Both the position numbers and the translations under genes were made by a program. Source: CAZGGW01 sp964525365 (lineage in GTDB: Bacteria > Bacillota_I > Bacilli_A > RF39 > UBA660). From it: DNA of 27,341 bases. Location of the stretch: contig CAZGGW010000011.1 of assembly GCA_964525365.1 (NCBI GenBank), positions 1-27,341 on the forward strand, in the 5' to 3' direction. Under the pieces are notes generated by a model that was not told the DNA's origin, searched no databases, and saw only the letters and a list, made by a program, of their open reading frames with translations. This document shows positions 15,201 to 22,060 of the stretch, piece after piece (the first letter of the stretch is position 1; each line of letters begins with the position of its first letter).

Positions 15201-16489
15201 AAAAAGGTGTTTCTTTAAGGCGCGTTGAAATTGAAAGATTGGCTAAAGGAATAACCGGTATAAAAAGAACGTCTGGTCAACACCCAGGTGGAATAATTGT
15301 AATACCATCATATAAGGATGTTTTTGATTTTACTCCTTATCAATATCCTGCCGAAAATATAAATTCTTCATGGTATACAACACACTTTGAATTCCATGAT
15401 ATTGAACCAAATGTATTAAAATTAGATATATTAGGACATGATGACCCTACAGTGCTTAAGTATTTGCAAGATTACACAAAATTAAAAATAGAAGATGTTC
15501 CACTTGATAATATAAAAGTACTTAGTTTATTTTCAAGTCCAGAAGCATTAGGAATAACAGAAGAACAAATAGGATATAAAGTTGGAACACTCGGAATACC
15601 AGAGTTTGGAACCAATTTTGTTATGAAAATGCTTGAAGAAATATTGCCACATAGTTTTGCAGATCTAATTAAGATATCTGGATTATCACACGGAACTGAT
15701 GTTTGGAATGGTAACGCTAGGGATTTAATATTAAATAAAACTTGTGAATTTAAACAAGTAATAGGATGCCGTGATGATATAATGGTTTATTTAATACAAA
15801 GTGGTATTGAAAAAGGACAATCTTTTAAAATTAGTGAATTTATAAGAAAAGGTAAGACACATAAAGAGGCTGAAAAATGGGCGGAGTATAAAGATATACT
15901 GAAAGAGTATAACGTACCAAACTGGTATATATCTTCTTGTGAAAAAATAAAATATATGTTTCCCAAAGCACATGCTTCCGCGTATGTAATAAATGGCTTT
16001 AGGGTTGCATATTATAAACTTTATTTTCCTCTTGAATATTATTGCGTTTATTTATCTATTAGAAAAAGTGATTTTGATATTGATTCTATGGTAAACGGAC
16101 AAAATTCAGTAAAACATATGTTAAGTGAAATCAAAGAAAAAGGTTTTAATGCTAGTGATAAGGAATTAAATATATATGGTACTTTAGAAATAGTAAATGA
16201 AATGATGTGTAGAGGATATAAAATTGAAAATATTTCTTTGGAAAAGTCAGATGCAATAATGTTTAAGATTAATGCTGATAGAACCGGTTTAATTCCTCCA
16301 TTTGTAACATTAGATGGGATGGGAGATATAGCAGCTAAAAAAATAGTTGAAGAAAGAAATAAATGCGCATTTGTAAGTATTGAAGATTTACAAAATCGTG
16401 GAAAGGTCTCAGAAACTCTTATAAATAAAATGAGAGATTTAGGTGTATTAAATGATATACCCGAGAGTTCTCAATTAAGTTTATTTTAA
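12221..16489 (+). CDS. polC: DNA polymerase III alpha subunit, PolC type
   Basis: This is the replicative polymerase of low-GC Gram-positive bacteria and has the normal length of 1422 residues. Order of parts: N-terminal domains (1-200), OB fold, PHP domain beginning VELHLHTN with His307, the DEDD proofreading exonuclease inserted in the PHP domain (FDFETTG with Asp391/Glu393; later AHNAKFD and HHRADYDAEGT), then the polymerase core. The core includes RGSVGSS, the Cys-rich zinc site YVCPKCHKC (Cys885 on) with LCDCGTKF, the catalytic PDIDLNF (Asp944 and Asp946), GQHPGG, and the C-terminal QLSLF end, a beta-clamp-binding motif. An exonuclease inside the PHP domain distinguishes PolC from DnaE. 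A GAGG site lies 8 bases before the ATG. It follows the bacteriocin terminator and ends at a shared hairpin. Confidence 0.97.
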   Translation: MDTNILRFLDKIDFDKEKYHIFEGAKIVNVEVREDEKKWIVSISLNSLLNINDFKDLCEKSKNMKNVDKIYFNFKFKESNTYLKDYFLYYFDILKEKCPMLQSITNQRIEIEGCSINIKVINKIEEKKVFSLKEKMHEFLKHMGFNDFNIETIYDEEEKSNLLSEIKNNELKKEKKKEGPQIIFGSFIKGNISYIKNLIAEDGNIIVEAYVFGIDIKHTAKGYVIFTYKISDKTDSIVAKLFMKETDNSVKILEDSILENNWYRFHGYIKYDTYMNDLVFNIRDIMTMQKEEEKRTDDAPQKRVELHLHTNMSQMDGLIDYKKLIKKVNDFGHRGFAVTDKNAIQIFPKIYKEKGDLKVLFGSEIFAIDDSTSISTNETDEKLNDTFVVFDFETTGLNAFGNDSIIEIGAVKIKNGEIIEKYNELINPGSKLRQEIINITSITDEMLKGKDNEENAFKRFKAWYKKYPMVAHNAKFDVSFIKSAYLKYNLGEFTNTVIDTLELSRAMNPDEKHHNLSTLVKRFNIEFDETAHHRADYDAEGTALLFHKMVTSLGSNYQDVKDLSKLINKENLIKTVRPFHMNIYAINNIGLKNLFKIISYVNTKYFYKTPRIPKSVLNELREGLIFGSGCSSGEVFEAAKTKSKEDLISIINFYDFIEVNPPSILTHLVEKSEFSSEFELKDNIKKIIDASDAVNKLVCATGDVHTLDPEDNIYREILVNQKQPGGGFHPLCRNNIKTIPNAFFRTTQEMLKDFDFLGEEKAYEIVVTNTNKILDLSEEVEVLKPDLYAPKMENSANIITEMVYSNAKRMYGEKLPSLIEERLEKELGGIIKGEYDVIYLIAQKLVQNSNEHGYIVGSRGSVGSSLVATFMNITEVNPLPPHYVCPKCHKCLFQDEEGQEYSLKYGSGFDMPDKLCDCGTKFNKQGQDIPFETFLGFNADKTPDIDLNFSGEYQAKAHDYTKVLFGENYVYRAGTVTTIAEKTAFGFVRGYMEEKGVSLRRVEIERLAKGITGIKRTSGQHPGGIIVIPSYKDVFDFTPYQYPAENINSSWYTTHFEFHDIEPNVLKLDILGHDDPTVLKYLQDYTKLKIEDVPLDNIKVLSLFSSPEALGITEEQIGYKVGTLGIPEFGTNFVMKMLEEILPHSFADLIKISGLSHGTDVWNGNARDLILNKTCEFKQVIGCRDDIMVYLIQSGIEKGQSFKISEFIRKGKTHKEAEKWAEYKDILKEYNVPNWYISSCEKIKYMFPKAHASAYVINGFRVAYYKLYFPLEYYCVYLSIRKSDFDIDSMVNGQNSVKHMLSEIKEKGFNASDKELNIYGTLEIVNEMMCRGYKIENISLEKSDAIMFKINADRTGLIPPFVTLDGMGDIAAKKIVEERNKCAFVSIEDLQNRGKVSETLINKMRDLGVLNDIPESSQLSLF

Positions 16490-16492
16490 AAT

Positions 16493-16558
16493 AAAAGAAT
16501 CACAGTATTAATATGTTTGAAAAAAATTCATCAATTAATACTCTGTCGTGATTCTTTT
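16493..16558. terminator. Bidirectional hairpin terminator between polC and the minus-strand yigZ-like gene
   Basis: AAAAGAATCAC (16493-16503) pairs with GTGATTCTTTT (16548-16558). An inner ATTAAT pair and CAG/CTG extend the stem with a small bulge. T runs on both strands let it serve the two converging genes. Confidence 0.8.
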
Positions 16559-16588
16559 TATATTATATAAAATTTTTATAATATTATA

Positions 16589-16930
16589 CTATGAAAACAA
16601 TTTGAGTGTGACTGTTCTATAAGCCTTGGCAAGTGGACCCACGCCAAGCAAAGTTCCTCCAAAATATCTTACAACTACAATTAAAACATTGTCTATATTT
16701 TTTAAATGAATGACATTTAATAGTTGACTTCCAGAAGTTCCACTGGGTTCTTTATCTTCATATTTCTTTTCTAAAGGCCCAATTTTATATGCATAAACAA
16801 TATGTTTTGATTTTTTATGTTTTTCTTTCAATATATTCAATTCGTTAATAACATCATCAACGTTTTTAATATCAAAGTAATAAGCAATAAATTTTGATTT
16901 TTTAATTTCTATAAATACTTCTTTTTTCAT
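16589..16930 (-). CDS. YigZ/IMPACT (UPF0029) family protein, single-domain form
   Basis: The 113-residue protein matches the N-terminal IMPACT domain: KSKFIAY near the start, HKKSKHIVYAYKIG, the DKEPSGTSG loop (family form DDGEPSGTAG), and VVVRYFGGTLLGVGPLAKAY. Typical bacterial YigZ proteins have around 200 residues with a second DUF1949 domain; here the frame stops at TAG directly after the first domain. IMPACT relatives bind translation factors or ribosomes and modulate the stress response in eukaryotes; the bacterial role is poorly defined. The ATG has no clear ribosome binding site and a -10 box sits only a few bases before it. It lies 39 bases downstream of the DUF1846 gene on the same strand, so co-transcription is also possible. 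Confidence 0.85.
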   Translation of the reverse strand: MKKEVFIEIKKSKFIAYYFDIKNVDDVINELNILKEKHKKSKHIVYAYKIGPLEKKYEDKEPSGTSGSQLLNVIHLKNIDNVLIVVVRYFGGTLLGVGPLAKAYRTVTLKLFS

Positions 16931-16936
16931 ATAATT

Positions 16937-16965
16937 ATCATACTCTAATAAAAACCAAATTACAA
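16937..16965 (-). promoter_or_regulatory. Possible promoter giving a near-leaderless yigZ-like transcript
   Basis: On the minus strand TTGTAA (4 of 6) is followed, after 17 bases, by TATGAT (5 of 6), whose downstream edge is 6 bases from the ATG. Transcription would begin at or next to the start codon. Confidence 0.35.
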
Positions 16966-16969
16966 ATTA

Positions 16970-18445
16970 TTAATTATAATAAATTTTATCTAAATAAAAT
17001 TCTGGTTCACATGTAAGATTGATTCCAATAGATTTAAGAGCGGTGAAGTCTCCAGCGTCAAGTATATAAGTGGCATGAGCATCACAAAATTTTAATTTTT
17101 TCAAATTAGTAAGTGCCTGTTTAATAACTGGATTTGTTGCGGATGAAATACTTAGCGCTATTAATACTTCTTGTAGTTGTAATTTGTAATTATAATTATT
17201 AAATGATATTTTATAATTCAAAATCGGTTTTAATATAGTAGGGGATAATAATTTTATTTTATCTGGTATGTTTGTAAGTTCTTTAAGAGCATTAATTATT
17301 ACACTACTTGCTGGAGATAAAAGTTTTGTTTCTTTCCCAGTTATTATTTTTCCGTTTGGTAATTCAAGAGATATAACCGGTACTTTTTCTTTTTCAGATT
17401 TTTTTAATGATGGTTTTACAACTTCCAAATAGTTTGTATTAAGATTTAAACTATTCATTAAAACCTCAATTCTTCTAGGAACCTCTGCATCTACTAATCC
17501 TTTTTTATAATTGACTTTTTCATTATATAATCTTCTAACTATTTCTTTTTTAGCTGCATCGCAAACCATTTTATTATCACTTATACAATATCCAATTACA
17601 TTCACTCCCATATCTGTTGGAGAATTATATATGCTTTTTTTAGTTATTTTATCTAATATTTTTTTTACTACTGGGAATAATTCTAAATCTCTATTATAAT
17701 TTACTGCGACTTGATTATAAGTTGATAAATGAAATGAATCAATCATGTTTAAATCATTTAATTCGGCGGTTGCTGCTTCATAAGCAATATTGATTGGATG
17801 ATTTAAATCCAAATTCCATACCGGAAATGTTTCGAATTTTGCATATCCAGCGTTTATATTATTTTTGTGTTCATGATAAAGTTGAGAAAGACAAGTAGCT
17901 AATTTTCCCGATCCAGGTCCAGGGGCATTTACTAAAATCAAAGGTTTGGTTGTTGTAATATACGGATTGGCACCATATCCTTTTTCACTCACTATTGTTT
18001 CAACATCATTAGGATATCCTTTTGTAAAAGTGTGGATATATGTTTTCAAGTTTTGACGATTTAATTTTTTAATAAATTTATCTACACTTGGTTGTTGTGC
18101 GTACAAAGTAATAACAACGCTATTGACTTTAAATCCAAGATCTCTTGATTTATTAATTAATCTAATTATTTCAATATCATAGGTAATACCATATTCAGCT
18201 CGTGTCTTATTTTTTTCTATGTCATTGGCATTTATGCAAAAGATTATTTCCAGATCATTTTTTAATTCTTGAAACATTTTGATTTTTGAATCTGGCTTAA
18301 AACCAGGCAATATTCTAGCGGCGTGAGTATCATCAAACAATTTACCTCCAATTTCAAGATATAGTTTATCAAACATTTGAAGTCTTTCTTTTATTTTTTC
18401 ACTTTGAAGTTGTGCATACTTTTTATTATTAAATCCATTTTTCAT
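16970..18445 (-). CDS. DUF1846 domain-containing protein
   Basis: The 491-residue protein matches the conserved DUF1846 family of Bacillota. Seen are the N-terminal GFNNKKYAQLQSEKI and the KLYLEIGGKLFDDTHAARILPGF segment, the NANDIEKNKTRAEYGITYD segment, and the glycine-rich NAPGPGSGKLATCLSQLYHE, which resembles a P-loop. Then come YAKFETFPVWNLDLNHPINIAYEAATAEL and a C-terminal region ending in DAHATYILDAGD. Structures of relatives are known but no firm function is assigned, so I give none. I chose the ATG at 18445 because the family starts at GF-N-N; the open frame continues 35 codons upstream into promoter sequence without family similarity. Only a weak TTAGGT site precedes it. It is divergent from uvrC across 117 bases. 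Confidence 0.9.
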   Translation of the reverse strand: MKNGFNNKKYAQLQSEKIKERLQMFDKLYLEIGGKLFDDTHAARILPGFKPDSKIKMFQELKNDLEIIFCINANDIEKNKTRAEYGITYDIEIIRLINKSRDLGFKVNSVVITLYAQQPSVDKFIKKLNRQNLKTYIHTFTKGYPNDVETIVSEKGYGANPYITTTKPLILVNAPGPGSGKLATCLSQLYHEHKNNINAGYAKFETFPVWNLDLNHPINIAYEAATAELNDLNMIDSFHLSTYNQVAVNYNRDLELFPVVKKILDKITKKSIYNSPTDMGVNVIGYCISDNKMVCDAAKKEIVRRLYNEKVNYKKGLVDAEVPRRIEVLMNSLNLNTNYLEVVKPSLKKSEKEKVPVISLELPNGKIITGKETKLLSPASSVIINALKELTNIPDKIKLLSPTILKPILNYKISFNNYNYKLQLQEVLIALSISSATNPVIKQALTNLKKLKFCDAHATYILDAGDFTALKSIGINLTCEPEFYLDKIYYN

Positions 18446-18523
18446 TTTAATACCTAACCTATTCTTGTAATAATTTATCATAAAAAAACACAAAATAATA
18501 GTATATAATTTATAAAAAAATAG

Positions 18524-18532
18524 TGATATAAT
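18524..18532 (+). promoter_or_regulatory. Extended -10 promoter of uvrC
   Basis: TGA-TATAAT is a perfect extended -10 box, 31 bases before the uvrC ATG, in the region shared with the divergent DUF1846 gene. AAGGAGG at 18552-18558 follows. No strong -35 is visible. Confidence 0.55.
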
Positions 18533-18562
18533 AAGATTAAACCCATACAAAAAGGAGGAATA

Positions 18563-20314
18563 ATGTTTGTAGAAGAATTGAAACTTGTTCCTAAAAAAAG
18601 TGGATGTTACTTGATGAAAAACAAAAATAATGTAGTTATTTATGTAGGAAAAGCAAAAAATTTATTTAATAGATTAAAAAGTTATTTTAATGGTAGGGCA
18701 ATAGGTAAAACGGCAGTACTTGTTAGTGAAATTTCTTATTTTGAATACATTGTAACCAACAGTGAATTAGAAGCTTTTATATTGGAACTTAACTTAATAA
18801 AAAAGTATGATCCAAAATATAATATTTTACTTAAAGATGATAAAAGTTATCCATACATTGAAATTACTAATGAGAAATATCCAAGATTGATTGTGAAACG
18901 CGATTTAAATGTTAAAAAGAAAAATTCAAATGTGTTCGGTCCGTATCAGAATGCTTACGCAGCGAGGAAAATAGTTAATTTATTAAACAGAATATATCCG
19001 TTGCGCAAATGTGTTACCTTACCTTCAAAAGTTTGTTTGTATTATCATATTGGTGAATGCAATGGATATTGTGAAAACAAGAATATTGATGATACATATA
19101 TAAAAAATGAAATAGTAAAAATATTAAATGGTAATAGCGATATTTTAATAAATAAAATTGATGAAAAAATTGAAAAATATTCTAATGACTTGAATTATGA
19201 ACAAGCGTTGTATTTAAAAAACGAACTTGAATATTTAAAAGTGATATTCTCTCCACAAGATGTTGAACTTAAAGATGGTATTAATAGAGATATAATAAAT
19301 TACTATGTGAATAATGGATACATTTCATTTGAAATATTTTTTTTAAGAAATGGTAAATTAATAGGTAGTGTAAACAATATTAAACCATTAGTAAGTGATA
19401 TTAATGAGGAATTAAATACTTATATTGGATCTTTTTATAATAAAAATATTGTTCCGAAAGAATTGATAGTTCCGGAAACTCTGGATGTAACACTATTGTC
19501 AAAATTACTTAACACTAAAGTTGTAAACGTTTCTAAAGGTATTAAAAAACGCCTATTTGATTTAACGGGAAATAATGCTAAAATAAATATGGAAAACGAA
19601 ATAAATTTAATTCTTAATAATAGAGATAAAGTAACAAAAGCAAATGAAGAATTAAAAAACATATTGGGTTTAGAAGAACTCGAAGTTATAGAAGCTTTTG
19701 ATAATTCAAATTTGTTTGGAACCTTTACAGTGTCTGGCATGGTAGTTTTTAAGAATGGATTTCCTTCAAAAAAGGATTATAGAAAGTATAAAATATCTGT
19801 TGAGAAAAATGATGATGTATTGGCGATGAAAGAAGTTATTTATAGAAGATATTATAGAGTGTTAATGGAAAATTTAAAAATGCCAGATTTAATAATAGTT
19901 GATGGAGGTATTAATCAAATTAATGCATGTGTGGGCGTATTGAAATCACTAAATCTTGATATTAAAGTGTGTGGAATAAAAAAGGATATACATCATAACG
20001 CAGAATATTTAATTGATGGTTCTAATTTGAAGTTAGTTCCTATTGATAAAAAGACTAATTTATTTCATTATATAACAAGAATTAGTGAAGAAGTTCATAA
20101 TTATACTATAAATTATCATAAAACAATTAGAAGTAAGAGCAATATTTCTAGTTTGTTAGACAATATTCCTGGAGTAGGAGAAAAAAGAAAAAAAATGCTT
20201 ATTAAAAAATATGGTTCTTTAAGGCAATTAAAAGAGGTTGATATTAAACAACTTGAAGAAATAGTACCACACGAGGTTGCCTCTAACATATATAATTATT
20301 TAAAAAGTATTTGA
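18563..20314 (+). CDS. uvrC: Excinuclease ABC subunit C
   Basis: The 583-residue dual-incision nuclease of nucleotide excision repair acts with UvrA and UvrB on damaged DNA. The N-terminal GIY-YIG domain (KKSGCYLMK with GCY at residues 14-16, then VIYVGKAKNLFNRL with Arg37) makes the 3' cut. A Cys-rich YPLRKCVTLPSKVCLYYHIGECNGYC stretch lies near residue 150, and a UVR helix pair (NYEQALYLKNELEYL) near 215. The RNase H-like domain (VIEAFDNSNLFGTFTVSGMVVF and LIIVDGGINQI) makes the 5' cut. The end holds paired helix-hairpin-helix motifs (NIPGVGEKRKKML). The cysteine pattern suggests the Fe-S type reported for some UvrC proteins. The stop is TGA, and read-through of it gives no family sequence. 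It has its own extended -10 promoter. Confidence 0.96.
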   Translation: MFVEELKLVPKKSGCYLMKNKNNVVIYVGKAKNLFNRLKSYFNGRAIGKTAVLVSEISYFEYIVTNSELEAFILELNLIKKYDPKYNILLKDDKSYPYIEITNEKYPRLIVKRDLNVKKKNSNVFGPYQNAYAARKIVNLLNRIYPLRKCVTLPSKVCLYYHIGECNGYCENKNIDDTYIKNEIVKILNGNSDILINKIDEKIEKYSNDLNYEQALYLKNELEYLKVIFSPQDVELKDGINRDIINYYVNNGYISFEIFFLRNGKLIGSVNNIKPLVSDINEELNTYIGSFYNKNIVPKELIVPETLDVTLLSKLLNTKVVNVSKGIKKRLFDLTGNNAKINMENEINLILNNRDKVTKANEELKNILGLEELEVIEAFDNSNLFGTFTVSGMVVFKNGFPSKKDYRKYKISVEKNDDVLAMKEVIYRRYYRVLMENLKMPDLIIVDGGINQINACVGVLKSLNLDIKVCGIKKDIHHNAEYLIDGSNLKLVPIDKKTNLFHYITRISEEVHNYTINYHKTIRSKSNISSLLDNIPGVGEKRKKMLIKKYGSLRQLKEVDIKQLEEIVPHEVASNIYNYLKSI

Positions 20315-20348
20315 AATTTAATAAAATTTTATTATAGAAGGAGTACAG

Positions 20349-21233
20349 ATGAAAAACGATAATAAAGAACACTTGGGTTTTATATCATATATTACACCAA
20401 AATATGTATATTTACCAATTTATTCAAAAGAAAACTTAAATATTAGAAGGGATAAAAAAGTATTTGTTGGTTCGATAGTTGGACAATATAAAAACAATAA
20501 TATATATTCTCCGGTATCCGGTAAAATTGTTGGAGTTCAAGAAATGAATTTTTGTAATGAAAAGATTTTGTCTTTGGTAATAGAAAATAATTATTTGTCA
20601 AAAGCTCAAAAAATAAAAGGGTTCAGAAAGATAATTAGTAATTATACAAAAAAGGATGCTAATATGTTATTAGAAAAATATGGCTTAAAAAGAAACTTTA
20701 TTCAAAAGAAAAAATTAATTATTGATTTGACGATATATAAAAATCATTCTAATCCTGTTAGGTATGAATTAATAAATAATACAATGGAATTTTTAGAATC
20801 AATAGATGCTTTGTGTGATGTTTTTAATTTAGATGCTACTATTTTTATAAGTAATAAAGATCTAATATTGAATGAAAATTTAATAAAATTTATTGGCATG
20901 TACCCTGAAATAAATATTATTGTTAGTACTTGTAAGTTGGATATTAAAAAATATTGTAAATTAAATGACTATGTTGTATATAACGGAGTTGAAATATTAA
21001 AAATATATGAAGCTTTTAAAAGAGACGATTATTATTCGTATAAGTACATTTGCGTTATAGATGAAAAACAAATTTATTATTTAAAAATAAAACCGTATAT
21101 ATTATTAGAAGAGATTCTTTATATATTAAAAATAAAAAATAAAAATGTTTGTAAAATAATTGGCAATCAAATATACGAAAAAGAAGTGAGTAATTTAATT
21201 ATTGATGAAGAAATAGATATAATAGTATTGTAA
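20349..21233 (+). CDS. RnfC-like protein lacking the iron-sulfur domain
   Basis: The 294-residue protein resembles the N-terminal two thirds of RnfC. A barrel-sandwich hybrid domain is seen in YVYLPI, KVFVGSIVGQY, then IYSPVSGKIVGVQ (residues about 17-75). It is followed by KLIIDLTIYKNHSNPVRYELI and a Rossmann-like part ending DYVVYNGVEILKIYEAF, which parallels RnfC's VVQNVGTALAIYEAV segment. True RnfC continues with SLBB and two 4Fe-4S ferredoxin motifs; here no CxxCxxC occurs and the chain stops. No other Rnf subunit is in the window. It might be a scaffold or a small-molecule-binding derivative; electron transfer is unlikely without clusters. The family call is inference from segment similarity by eye. 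AAGGAG precedes the ATG, 34 bases after uvrC, so co-transcription is likely. Confidence 0.6.
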   Translation: MKNDNKEHLGFISYITPKYVYLPIYSKENLNIRRDKKVFVGSIVGQYKNNNIYSPVSGKIVGVQEMNFCNEKILSLVIENNYLSKAQKIKGFRKIISNYTKKDANMLLEKYGLKRNFIQKKKLIIDLTIYKNHSNPVRYELINNTMEFLESIDALCDVFNLDATIFISNKDLILNENLIKFIGMYPEINIIVSTCKLDIKKYCKLNDYVVYNGVEILKIYEAFKRDDYYSYKYICVIDEKQIYYLKIKPYILLEEILYILKIKNKNVCKIIGNQIYEKEVSNLIIDEEIDIIVL

Positions 21234-21269
21234 AATTATTAACTAAATCTATGATTTTCTTTTTAAAAA

Positions 21270-21305
21270 TGATATAATCTAAATATAGGAGTATAAAGGA
21301 GGTGA
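21270..21305 (+). promoter_or_regulatory. Extended -10 promoter plus near-perfect ribosome binding site for the micro-ORF cassette
   Basis: TGA-TATAAT at 21270-21278 is followed by AGGAG at 21287-21291 and then AAAGGAGGTGA at 21295-21305. The last is the longest match to the 16S rRNA 3' end seen in the window, ending 4 bases before the ATG at 21310 (GGAGG to ATG 7 bases). Confidence 0.65.
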
Positions 21306-21309
21306 AAAT

Positions 21310-21345
21310 ATGAAGTGGTGGAAAAAACTATGGCCATGGGGATAA
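21310..21345 (+). CDS. Trp-rich 11-residue micropeptide or leader peptide
   Basis: A micro-ORF of eleven codons plus TAA encodes MKWWKKLWPWG: four Trp, three Lys and one Pro. It has its own extended -10 promoter and the strongest ribosome binding site of the window, and it begins 39 bases before the CPBP-family gene, which has a separate AAGGAG site. Three explanations fit: a cationic Trp-rich membrane-active peptide (composition like indolicidin-type peptides), a short unmodified signal peptide, or a leader peptide whose consecutive Trp codons sense tryptophan or translation state. I see no clear terminator/antiterminator pair in the 39 bases after it, which weakens the classical attenuation model. 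Whether the peptide accumulates is unknown. Confidence 0.55.
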   Translation: MKWWKKLWPWG

Positions 21346-21384
21346 TTTTATAAATTAATCAGAATTTGTTTTAAGGAGATTTGT

Positions 21385-22053
21385 ATGAGCAATAAAAAAC
21401 CTATAATTGGTATTCTAGTATTAATTATATATATGATATTTCCAGTCTTGTTGGGTTTATTTATACCTACAATTGGAAATAGTAATAATTTACAGTTAAT
21501 AATACGTATGTTATTTAATATATTTGTAATTTTTTTATTTATATTTTTATACAAAGATGTTTTTAAGACTGATTTTTATAAATTCAAAGAATCTCCTTTT
21601 AAAACAATATTAAAATCTTGCGGATATGCTATATTGATTATACTATTCCTTGCATTGGTAAATGGTTTGTTATTCTTGGTGTTATTTCCAAATTTAACTT
21701 TACAAGGTAGAACAATAATTGATGAATATTTAAATAAAAATGTATTGTTTATTTTATTAAACTTATTTTTATATGTACCAATTGTTGAAACAATTATTTT
21801 TAGAAAAGCTTTTAAGGATATAATTGGTAATAATTGGTTTTATATCTTATTTTCAGGTTTGGTTTTTGGATTTTGTAGTATTGGGTATCACATAACTGGT
21901 TATGAAAACATTGTGGAAATTGTTCCTTACTTTGTGATTGGAGGTATATACTCATATTCTTATTTTAAAACTGATAATATATATATACCTATACTTACAA
22001 ATATAATATATAATTTTTATGTATTTATGTTGTTTTTACCAGAATTATTATAG
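21385..22053 (+). CDS. CPBP-family (Abi/Rce1-like) multi-pass membrane protein, degenerate motifs
   Basis: The 222-residue integral membrane protein has about six hydrophobic helices. The CPBP core is recognisable. Motif 1 reads VETIIFR (Glu135, Arg140; the usual form is EExxFRG), motif 2 ends FCSIGYH with His169, and motif 3 reads LTNIIYN with Asn210 where family members usually show His then Asn. The second Glu of motif 1 and the motif 3 His are thus missing, so protease activity is doubtful. Family members include Rce1-type intramembrane proteases and bacteriocin self-immunity proteins. It follows the Trp-rich micro-ORF and its TAG overlaps the ribosome binding site of the next gene, so the three probably form one unit. 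The ATG at 21385 follows AAGGAG by six bases. Confidence 0.75.
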   Translation: MSNKKPIIGILVLIIYMIFPVLLGLFIPTIGNSNNLQLIIRMLFNIFVIFLFIFLYKDVFKTDFYKFKESPFKTILKSCGYAILIILFLALVNGLLFLVLFPNLTLQGRTIIDEYLNKNVLFILLNLFLYVPIVETIIFRKAFKDIIGNNWFYILFSGLVFGFCSIGYHITGYENIVEIVPYFVIGGIYSYSYFKTDNIYIPILTNIIYNFYVFMLFLPELL

Positions 22054-22060
22054 GAGACAT

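Noticed and set aside
18446..18550. N-terminal extension of the DUF1846 protein with a hydrophobic segment
   Set aside because: The extra 35 codons fall in the divergent promoter region, are not like the family start, and the family normally begins at the GF-N-N segment reached from 18445.
20322..20335. AATAAAATTTTATT palindrome after uvrC as terminator
   Set aside because: It has no loop or GC pairs, and the next gene starts within 34 bases of the stop, so it is more likely chance AT sequence.
21310..21384. Classical trp attenuator with terminator/antiterminator
   Set aside because: The Trp codons fit, but the 39 bases after the micro-ORF show no GC-bearing hairpin with a T run, and the downstream genes are not tryptophan genes.
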